From Mactra quadrangularis (Eukaryota > Mollusca > Bivalvia > Venerida > Mactridae): 64,000 bases of DNA. Of the stretch, positions 51,801 to 63,800 are shown one piece after another. Within the stretch, counting starts at the first letter, position 1, and every line of letters begins with the position of its first letter. The DNA lies in assembly GCA_025267735.1 (NCBI GenBank), contig CM046303.1, forward strand, positions 55,011,403 through 55,075,402, in the 5' to 3' direction. Under the pieces are notes generated by a model. It saw nothing but the letters and a program-made list of their open reading frames with translations, did not search any database and had not been told where the DNA came from. A program made the translations under genes and the position numbers.

Positions 51801-54800
51801 CCATCCTCGTAAACCATTTAACTCACCAACCCAACAGTGTTCATCTTTCATTGAAATTATCTGCAATACAAGATTACATTGTACAGTATTAAAAAATGCA
51901 TAACCAGAAACAGTGTTTTGAGGAAGTATTAAAAATAAGTATATGCTCTATAAATGTCTGAGTCAAGGCAGACTCTTCACCATTTTCTTCTTGACACCGA
52001 AGTATTTATGAAATCATAAATAATTACAAGGTATTGCCACCCTGTATGATAAACAATACAACAACAGAGACCTCTAAAAGTCATTGGTATACTTATAACA
52101 TTAAAAAGGATAATATTGGACAACAAAAAGTCTGGCATTCCAGAATAATCATCAAAACATGTAACCTTGCGAATTCACAGTAAGTCTGTTAGTAATATTA
52201 TAGCTATTTAGAATGTTAAAGTACATCAGAGTGTCTATGGTCAATATGAACAACCGATATAAAAGAAGTATTTAACATAAGGGAGACAACTCTTACTGTG
52301 ATAACATCATTTTTTCTAAATCCTAATTCATCATCATCATGTCTTTCAAAGTCTAATAAAGCTTTAGCTCTACGTCGTCTGTTTCTTGCTACATTCACAT
52401 AGTTCTCTAAATCTTTGGCATGACTCTCCATTGAATAGTCTGCTTGTAAATTCTAAAATATAATACAAAGCAGGTACATTAAATAAATATAACAATAGGC
52501 CTTGACTTTATTCAGAACTCAAAATAACGGGTTTTTTCCATCTGAGCACAGGTGGTACAAACATTTTCTACACATTATTGCTTCAAAGCATGAAAGCATG
52601 GATTAAATCCTTTTTTTTGTACAAAGGGAAAATCCTAAATATTTGGATTACTGATATAGACTATTAAGGCTTTCCTTTGTGAAGTTTAGTCAGAAATTAT
52701 TGGCCTGATACGGGTCAACCTGATGAAAATCTAATACAATCCATATAGGAATTTCTATAAATGTTACAAAACTGCACAAAAACACAGTGGATGTTATACA
52801 AACACAAGTGACATAGTGTGTATTATTATTCTAATAATATAAGTTGACTTTCTATAATAAAGACAACTTGTTTCAACAAACTCTAAACATTTCCAGTAAA
52901 AAAATGCAAATTACTAAGTCTACCTGTAATTCTAAGGACACAGTATATACATTTGTACTATCAAACCAATTAGTATTAATTCTTACCACTTTAATATTCT
53001 TAGGATCCAATGACTGGAAGTGTCTGGCAACTTGTAATATAGCCTCTCTAAGATCAACCAATAACTCTGTCTGTCTTATATTCTTGGCTTTACCAAACTC
53101 ATCATCTTCATTCTCACCCCATAATAATAATGACATTAATGATTTAGATCTTCTTAAATGACGTTTATTCAATTGCTGAAATATATGTAAAATGGATTGA
53201 TGAATTTTATGCAAACTGAAATATAAGTGAACTGGGAAATAAAACAACTTTTTTAAGACATCATTAGATCAAACACTTAATCAGCAATTGAGAGGACCTC
53301 GGTAAATTGAGCTGACATTATTTGATTGGGTTTTACGGCACACCAACAGACATAATTTGAAAATTATTGCATACATGGATATAATTGGTAATTAAATAAA
53401 TAGGAAAACATGTATGCTTACAGCCTGTAATTACCATCTTACTTTTAAGCTTTTCATTACATCCAAACCATATGCATTGGTGAGAGTTCAAAATAGACTA
53501 AATTAAAAAAACTCTAAAATTCACCAAGCATATCAAGCATATGGTTCAACATCAATTTGTAACCAATCAATACATTGTTCACCATACAGATACTTTCATT
53601 GTAATGGTACATGTATGTCTGTACAGCAAGTAAAAACCCATAATTTAAATTCAAGATGAAATCTATAAACAAATTGTATCATGACAAATTACGCTACCAA
53701 CCTGCTTTGGTAAATTTTTGGCTGATTCTGGATTAACAATAGCACCTTGATCTGCCATAATATAAGCAAGATGTTTACGTCTATGAGTGTCGACAACAAT
53801 ATCAGTTAATGATCCACATACTCTATAGGCAAGCTAAAACAGGAATAAAATATAAATATAGCTTAACGTTCAAAATTCTTAAATTTCATGATTTCATAAG
53901 CCTTTACATAAAAAGAACTTGATAACATGTCCCTATAATCCTAAACATCAAGATCAATCCTGAAAGTTTTTACCCATATAAATGAATATTTGAATTGTTT
54001 CTGCATTACTTCTTTTAACAGGCAGAGTCATACGCAGTGGATATTTCATGTATTTTTCAACAATGTAGCAGTACTAGACAATTATACTCAAGATTAAGCA
54101 ACTGCCTACAGCCTAACTGTAACATAAAGAGCATCAGATAGTAGCAATTTTAAAGACAAAATCCTCAACACTGAGACAGAGGATAAGCAAAATGAATAAA
54201 ATCAATTTTGTTTGAATCCAAAACTTTTGCTATAAAAAGGATAACAAGCATGAAATATTGAGAAGTGTAAGACATGGTGTCCTTATAAAGACCACAGTCT
54301 AGTATTCAGCCTACTTGGAAAAATGCAGAAAAGAAAAGATATACCTCAATAAGTTCATCCACATCTTGAACATCACCGGGTACATCAGACAAAGCATTAA
54401 AGATTTGGGCAGAATTATCTAATGTTTTCAATTCATTCTCCTGGAAAATAATAATAAACAAACTAATATCATTTAAAATCAGTTACCATAAATTTTCAGT
54501 CACAAGATACATATCTGCACGAGTAGAAATCTTACAGAGGATATATATCCAGTGCCATCCATAATAACCTTCACACTTTTGTAATTATTTATAATTACCT
54601 TTACACTTTTGTAAATATTTAATGTGTTTTTACATTTTTACCTATACTTAAGACCTTGAAAACATATCTTTAAGTACATATGCATGTATAACAATTACAG
54701 TTGCATAAAGTAGCATTACTCTTCTTTCAAATGTTACAATCTATACTAAATATTGTAATGCATAAATACACATGAAAGTTTTTATTGCATACATGAAAAA

Positions 54801-57800
54801 AACAGACTTTACAAATGTAAAGGTAATTTTAGATGGCAATGTACTTGAAAATTTATTCATATTACTGAAAAACAGACATATTGATCAATGTTTTCTATCA
54901 AAAGTAAAAACAGTATCATGAATGTTATAGTCTCAGTAACAGTATACCTTTGAACAAAACTATTTTCAAAATATTAAACAGAACTGTTGCTATTGGAAAC
55001 CAGATATTTCACTGCAAATAAGTAATTTCCGAGAAAATGCCACATTCCTTATCACAACAAAGACAATAACAGTAAAGTTCCACTATCAAAACCATCATAA
55101 ATGACAGTCTTAGTAGTGGAATGGTCTTAATATTGGAACCTTTTTCTTCTAAATTTAAAAACTTAGTACTTAAAATTTGTCAAAAATCACATGAATTTAC
55201 AACAACCAAGGTAGTTCTTACAGCAGAACTTTACATCACTACATGAACATACCTTCATTTTCAACATTCCCATAGTCATTTGAAACAATGTTGTGGATCC
55301 ATCATAAAAGAATAAATCCCAAAGTCGAAGTAAAACTTTCATATGTACTACACTAGCAAACAATGTCAGAAACCAATGTAGACTTATCAAGGATAATTCT
55401 GAAATAAAAACAATCCTATCAATGTTATTACTAGAGTAGAAATTATAAGAGCGTATCAATTCAAATCTTCATAACAGTAAAACCTGCCTTAGTAACCACC
55501 TTCATAAGCAACCTCTTATCTTAAACAAAGTTCTTAAACAAATTTCATCCCTAGCATTTTTTATTCTTTTATTACTCTCATTTATATTTTATTATTCTTA
55601 TTTATAACTTAAACCATCACCTGTAAAACTAGATAACCAATCAATATTCTTGACTTCTTTTTGCTGAACAACCATTAAAAGAATCACAAACAATCAAGAA
55701 AATTAGTCAGGTAGAAAAATAATTCCCACTCCATCAATTACATGTACCTGTATATTTTTGGTATTGTATACATAAATGTCTCAGTATGTCTTTTGCAATC
55801 ACATTAATAATAGATTGCAAAATCGGGAAAAAGAGAAGTGAAAATTTTGCTTAATAATCCTGTAAGATGAACATTTTTAGACAAATTATTAGTATTTCAT
55901 GACAAGTACATTATTGTATAAATATACATGCAAGTCTAATCTTTAATGTAGCACAAATATTATGTACAGTTTAAGGGTGTCCATATAATTAATTTGTTAA
56001 TTGGGCCAAAGTCGTTCTTCTACATATACAGCAAGTTAATATAATGTATGCTTCATGTCAGCTTTACAAAATAGTAATCACAATGGATTGCACCATGCAT
56101 GTTGTTTTATATCTATACCAAAAAACTTTAACTCCCAAGTCACAGTAGCTAACTTAGCTACTCAGTAATACATAGGAATCCTGAAAATTGTGGCCACAAT
56201 AGGGGATTGCACAAGGCAGATTGGTCATTACCTAAAGCAAGTAATTTAATCTCTCGGTTATCACAAGTTAAAGACATAGCAAACCTCAAAATTATACACA
56301 AATTTCAACAATCATAGCAGTATTGTTAGTTTGCAAACCATCACAATAGTTAATACACAAATTTAATTTCACAAAAACCTATGAGTAAAAGGAAGGTTTT
56401 AAGTTATGTAAAACTATGCAATCCAAATCACATTCCCAAACAACTTACCAATATTTTATCATTATATCAGGTATAAGCTGGAAATATAAGGATTTTGAAA
56501 TAACCTCTAAAAATGTTTTCCTAGTAATACAAGATACTGTCTTTCAAGAAAAAAACAACATGTCTCTGTAGTAAAAATAATCCCACATATATTTTCTATA
56601 TTGATTTAAAAAAATATTTTTTTAACACTTTAACAGCATACATGCAAGGGTCAAAATTATCTGAGATATATTATAACATGTTATTACTAACTTAATGTAT
56701 TTATAACATTATTGGGTTGATGCTCAGATAAGTAAAGTCATAAAATACAACCTTAAATTTCTTTGGCACCAGCCCAAATTATGAAAATTATCTACTAGCC
56801 CAACTTTATAAGATATGTAATTTTCATCAGTCTGAAATCAATAATCATTCAGGCTAGTGGTCAAAGTAATGACTTCAAGTACATTGAATTTCATCCATAA
56901 AAATATGAATAAATCATAGGCTTAGCGCAAAACGATCATAACTTAAAGAAGAGTGAGTTAGGATCGTTTTGTGCTGAGCCTGCAAAATGTACTAACCTAT
57001 ATCATGTTCTTTGAGGACAAGATCTGTATCAGGTAGATAACTTGTTATCAATTGTCTTAGTACTCTCTGATCAGCCTGAATAAAACACAGTTACATCATT
57101 ACAATAATAATTAGCGTAAAAATATAATGTATAATTCACATTATTTATCAGCTGCTCTGAACACAATATACATGTAAGTCTAGTCTAGAAGTTTTAAGTC
57201 AATGAACATTTAAAAATAAACCTTTCACATTTACCCCATGAAAAGGAACAGAGAGTCTATGGAGAAAAAACCCCATCAATAATTAGTTATACAACAAATG
57301 ATTTAATTCTATGTCACATAATTTAACTTTTAATCATAGTAAAATTACTTGTGTAATACATGTAATATGTAGGAACAATGGTTCAGTGGTAAGACATCCA
57401 CTTAGGGGTGAGAGTAGCAATGCTACATGATTTTTTTAGATAAATAATTTCTATAAAATTCATAGATTCATGAAAAGGTATAACACTTATAGTGTAAACC
57501 CAGCAATTTTTATACAAAAATATCAAATGCAAAAAAAATGGTGTCATATTTTGCACATCAAGTAGTAAGACCTCTAAAAACAGAATTGAAGAAAAAGGTC
57601 CAAATGTCAGCCCAATGTTATATTTAGTTTCTTAAATAATTTTTATAAAAAGTAAAATGTTTGTTTGAAAAACAACACTTAAATGAACAAAATAAAATAC
57701 AACTTACATATTGAAAGTAAGATTTTTAACCAAGTCAAGTGTATGAAACATACTATAATGAAAAACTTTCGTGACAATTAGAACCAGGTTTGTTGTATAT

Positions 57801-60800
57801 AGTTTTAGGTTACTAAGTTTAGCAACTATATGTTATATATAATGAAATTGATTAAAAGACCAAAACATAATTCAGAAATGAGGAGGCTACCAGTACTTCA
57901 TGGTCTGTAACAGAGACATGTTGCATATGTCTCTGGTCTAAGACTATATCTCTGAACATTCTGATCACTTTATTCCAATAAGCTGTTTTTAATTTTCAAT
58001 TATAAAATCCACCTGAACTGAAGATAAGTTTAACTTCGTTAAATAAGTCTCATTTTCCCGTAATTAAAGAAAAATTTTAAAAAAATTCGAAACGTGTCAG
58101 GTACGAAAATTATTGGGGACGAATGTTTACATTTTACTAAGTAAAGTTTTTAACACTTTAAACTACTTTTGTATGATTTAAAACATTACATAACCATTAT
58201 GGAGGCACTTTGACACAAAAATATTCCAATCTTTTTCCTTATTTGCCGCAAATTTCATGAAAAATCGTAAAATATTGGACGAATATATTTTCTTCGTTTC
58301 GTACCTGCCGCCATATTGGATTTTTGTTTACAATTGACAGGGTCTATATTTTACTGAATTATGACATTATCCGATGGTTTTTATGTATAAAACGGGTCTA
58401 TATCAATAACATACACTCAAACCTTACGAAAAACACTAAAAATTTTAGCGAAATACGCCGATTAATGTACAAACAACGCTTTTATAATTTTTGAAGTCTG
58501 TTTTTTCTGTGAAAAACGGCGAGTTTTTGGAAAATTTGGGGGTTTCCTAATAATTGGGTGGTCCTTCTTTGTCATTCATATGAAATTTTTTTGCTAAATG
58601 CCGTTTTTGTACCTTATTTTTAGCGAAATAAATAGGTACCATTGTTGGGCCGACTTCAATGCCTCATGAATATTCATTAGCAGCATTAAAGGGACACTAC
58701 TCCAATTGATTTTGCATTGCTAACTTTAGACTACACTCCTTACACTTACCTGTATACTTAATAATGTACTGGAATAATAAGATGCAGGTAATAAATCTTC
58801 TATAATAGCACACACATCATCTCTTTACACTTACCTGTATACCTAATAATGTACTAGAATAATAAGATGCAGGTAATAAATCTTCAATAATAGCACACAC
58901 ATCATCTCTTTACACTTACCTGTATACTTAATAATGTACTGGAATAATAAGATGCAGGTAATAAATCTTCAATAATAGCACACACATCATCTCTTTACAC
59001 TTACCTGTATACTTAATAATGTACTGGAATAATAAGATGCAGGTAATAAATCTTCAATAATAGCACACACATCATCTCTTTACACTTACCTGTATACTTA
59101 ATAATGTACTGGAATAATAAGATGCAGGTAATAAATCTTCAATAATAGCACACACATCATCTCTTTACACTTACCTGTATACTTAATAATGTACTGGAAT
59201 AATAAGATGCTGGTAATAAATCTTCAATAATAGCACACACATCATCTCTTTACACTTACCTGTATACTTAATAATGTACTGGAATAATAAGATGCAGGTA
59301 ATAAATCTTCAATAATAGCACACACATCATCTCTTTACACTTACCTGTATACTTAATAATGTACTGGAATAATAAGATGCAGGTAATAAATCTTCAATAA
59401 TAGCACACACATCATCTCTTTACACTTACCTGTATACTTAATAATGTACTAGAATAATAAGATGCAGGTAATAAATCTTCAATAATAGCACACACATCAT
59501 CTCTTTACACTTACCTGTATACTTAATAATGTACTAGAATAATAAGATGCTGGTAATAAATCTTCAATAATAGCACACACATCATCTCTTTACACTTACC
59601 TGTATACTTAATAATGTACTGGAATAATAAGATGCAGGTAATAAATCTTCAATAATAGCACACACATCATCTCTTTACACTTACCTGTATACTTAATAAT
59701 GTACTGGAATAATAAGATGCAGGTAATAAATCTTCAATAATAGCACACACATCATCTCTTTACACTTACCTGTATACTTAATAATGTACTAGAATAATAA
59801 GATGCAGGTAATAAATCTTCAATAATAGCACACACATCATCTCTTTACACTTACCTGTATACCTAATAATGTACTAGAATAATAAGATGCAGGTAATAAA
59901 TCTTCAATAATAGCACACACATCATCTCTTTACACTTACCTGTATACTTAATAATGTACTAGAATAATAAGATGCAGGTAATAAATCTTCAATAATAGCA
60001 CACACATCATCTCTTTACACTTACCTGTATACTTAATAATGTACTAGAATAATAAGATGCAGGTAATAAATCTTCAATAATAGCACACACATCATCTCTT
60101 TACACTTACCTGTATACTTAATAATGTACTAGAATAATAAGATGCTGGTAATAAATCTTCAATAATAGCACACACATCATCTCTTTACACTTACCTGTAT
60201 ACCTAATAATGTACTAGAATAATAAGATGCTGGTAATAAATCTTCAATAATAGCACACATCATCCAGAATGTATCTTCTTCTTCAACAAATAACAGTAAT
60301 GAAGCTGCTATCTATAATAGACAAAATAATAAATAAATAGTAAAATGTCATTTCCTTGTTTTTAGTTTTTCTTTTGATTTTTCTTCAATCCCATTTTTCT
60401 TCAATGCCATGTAAGCTATAACAACATAAAATTTTACCTTCAGAGGGTATGTTTTAACTCCTTATCTGTATGCAGTTATCCCAGTCTTTCTCTATCACCA
60501 ACCCAATGCATTATTTTATACAGCAAAGAGCAGAAGTTTTAACTATGTCATTCAAGCTTACAATAAGTTGTTTTTTAAACTAGCTTGTAACAATTTTCAC
60601 TCGTACTGGACTTTGAGCTTATGAGTTGAGATGAAAATCGCTATTTTTTTACTGTGAATTGTTTGAATACTGCAAAAATTCTTTGCTTGTCTTAACTAAA
60701 TTAAGAGCAGTTTCAGAGAACTACCATTTTCAAACATTGCATTTTTTAGGATAAAATTTTAGATGAATATAAAACTGAACATAAAACAAAATCAGATCAA

Positions 60801-63800
60801 ACCTTGATGGAAAAGCACAAAATGTTTTGAAAAGGCATTAACAGAAAACACAATAATTGAATCGTGATTCCTTTCAAGTTGAAAGTATATAAACTTTAGG
60901 GTAACAATAAAACAAAACCTACCACTCCAGTACCCTGACAGTATCCAATGTCAGGAAATAACCAAGCTAATCCACGTAATATCCTTCTTAATCTAGGTAT
61001 ACCTGTACTATGTATATTACAATAACATGCATTACTAGGCATTGTTCTCAATAGATCCTGAAATGAAACAAGGTGTAAATTCTGAGCTGATTTATTTATA
61101 GCACAGTATAATGTGTCTCTCAATAAAGTGTAAGTTCAATGTGCATCTACATTTGATGATAAATTATCTTACAAAATAATTCTGAGGTTGTACCACACCG
61201 AGTTTTTGAATCTTGTGTACTTAAGTGGAGAGGGGTTCAAGTCCCACCCAAAGTGTTTTTACCTTTCCCTGAAAATTTGTCAAATTTGTGTTGGTGTGCC
61301 GTAAAACCCAAACAAACAAACAAACAAACAAACAAATGAGCTACAATCAAGTGTGTTTATTAAACAATCCCTAAGACCTAGTTTAATAATATTTCATCAG
61401 CTGTGGTCAATAGAGCATGTGACCAAAAAATTACTTTTAAATTCTATAAGTGTTTCTCACACAATACCAAGCTGTCTTACAACAACTACAAAATTAGCAG
61501 GCAAAGGGTTGCCCAGGATGACCATTTTTTAGTTTGGGCAACCAATACTTTCTTTTGGGCAACCAAAATGCAAATGACATATAGTGCTTGGCCTTAAAAT
61601 AATCTGTTCAGAAAAACACTTTCATATCCTGATTTTGTAGACTGAAACAATATCTAAACATCTGAAAAATCTTAGAGTTTTGTCTGACAAACTATCAATA
61701 TTAAAACAAACCTTTTCTATTTGTTTAGATGTCATAAGATGATCATTAGAACTGGCTTTAACAATATCTTTATATGTAAGATCAGATTTCTTTTTCTTAT
61801 CAACTGCTCCAGATAATCTCATCCATAAATGAGGACGTAAAGAATGGGGTATACCCTCTCGTACCATCTGTCTTAATTTTTCAGTCCTTTGAAAACGACT
61901 ATCAACCTGGCAATGTAAATATTTCAAAATTAATAATAATGTGCCATGAGCATAAACAAATTTTACGAAACCAACAAATAAGTAAATTACATATACAATA
62001 GCAGAGAGACGGTGTGCTAGACTATTTGAGTGCTGTGTTTGTGGCAAGGCTAATCTTTAAACATCAAGAGATTTGAATACAGAACTTAGTTATTCAATGT
62101 AAATAACTCAGACAAACAATGATTACATAAGCCATATCTTTAAAGAATAAAAGGTACATAACTCCAAAAAAACCATCAAGAGTTACATCCCTTCTTGTTA
62201 AAATTAATTGTTGAAGTATTTAAAGGGCATAACACAAAAATCATCCACAATTACATCCCTTTCAAGTTAGAATGAATGAACAGTACATCAAAACAGAATA
62301 GTTATATTGAGCCCAAAGCAATTATGATTATAATCTACTAAAAAAAAAACTACGACAAACAATAGAAAAATATTAATTATATAAATAAACCTTGTCCCAT
62401 GTTAAATCTTCAACTTCTTCATTGTGTGTAAATTCAAGGTAGGCAATCCATTTCAATCTATGTTGTGGATCCTCTACAAATGGTGTACTTAATAATTTAC
62501 TGGAATTCTCTTCAGGTCCATCTGAAATATTGAAGTAATAATAGTTAGAAATTTTTCTAAAGCAAAATAGCAGGCACCACACCCTGCCCTTTTTTGCCCC
62601 CCCCCCCCCCTGTTGCCCTAAAGGTCCTGTCCTGCCAGCATCAAAGCAACCTGTTCAGTGTTGTCCTTAAATTTCATTCAATAGTTATTTTCATAATGGT
62701 CAATCATCTGTTAACACACTTGTTGACTGTATAATTTTTATATATCAGCAATTACATGACATGCTGACTGATGGTAAGTGTCAAAAAATTGATAAAGAGG
62801 TCGCCGGGTTATGTTTACATGATAACATTCTTACATACCTATATGCAATCTGGTACCAATACATGTCAGCTAGTATATCAGTATCAACTCAACAAAGACA
62901 GGACCGGTAAATGTTCTACATTCAATCATTGGCTTTGATTTATTTTCTTGAGCACTAGCTCAATTTATGATGTTGTATAGCCTACGATATAAAGTCAATA
63001 ATTTTCACTAGCCTTAATCAATATTCATTCATCCCAGGCTTGGGGTCAATTAAGAGAATGACTGTACATCAACAGAGTATTAAAGATCAAATCAACTATA
63101 TTTTACCATATAAAGGACCCTACAGGTGAGAGAGGTCTAGATCACATGAAACATACATTATAAAAAAATCAGACCCTGTAAGTTAGCTTAAAACAGCTGA
63201 TCTACAGTGACATTAGCAAGTTCACAATTATACATTCTAAAATAATTATGTGAATAATTCAAAGGACTTACCTTCCTCTTCGACTCTGAAACCAAATTCA
63301 TCATATCGGTAGTCTAGTTGACCATTTGAATCTTCAGGCTAAAGGTAAAACAAACATACAAACTAATTACATTCTTAGTGAATACAAAAATAAGTAGCAA
63401 ATTTTTTTATCAATGAATTAAAATAATTTATCTAAAGCACTGCTTTTTTCTTTAGAAAAAATGTAATTACTTAACATCTAACTAAATGTGTTCTAAGAAA
63501 AATATCAACAAAAGTAGATCTAATAAGTAGTTTAAATTTGTGCCTACAGCCCTACACTGTCAAAATAAACGTCATTGCAGAAACAAGTTATCATCATTAT
63601 ATCAAATAAATATTCTTGCTTAAAGTGAAAATATCTTAAAACTAAAATGTGATATTAATTACAGGATTTCCAAGTTTTATCATAATATCTTGAGGCCACA
63701 TGGATGGTGTCAGAGCAGAAAATGGTCCACCAGGAGTTGGGCTGAACTCTGAAGATCCCTTGTAAGGGGAAGTTGCAGAAACACTGACAGATTCAATATC

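Noticed and set aside
58736..60265. A CRISPR-like array or ordinary minisatellite
   Set aside because: The repeats are contiguous without unique spacers, and the unit is the end of an SGSM3 exon plus its splice donor in an animal gene.
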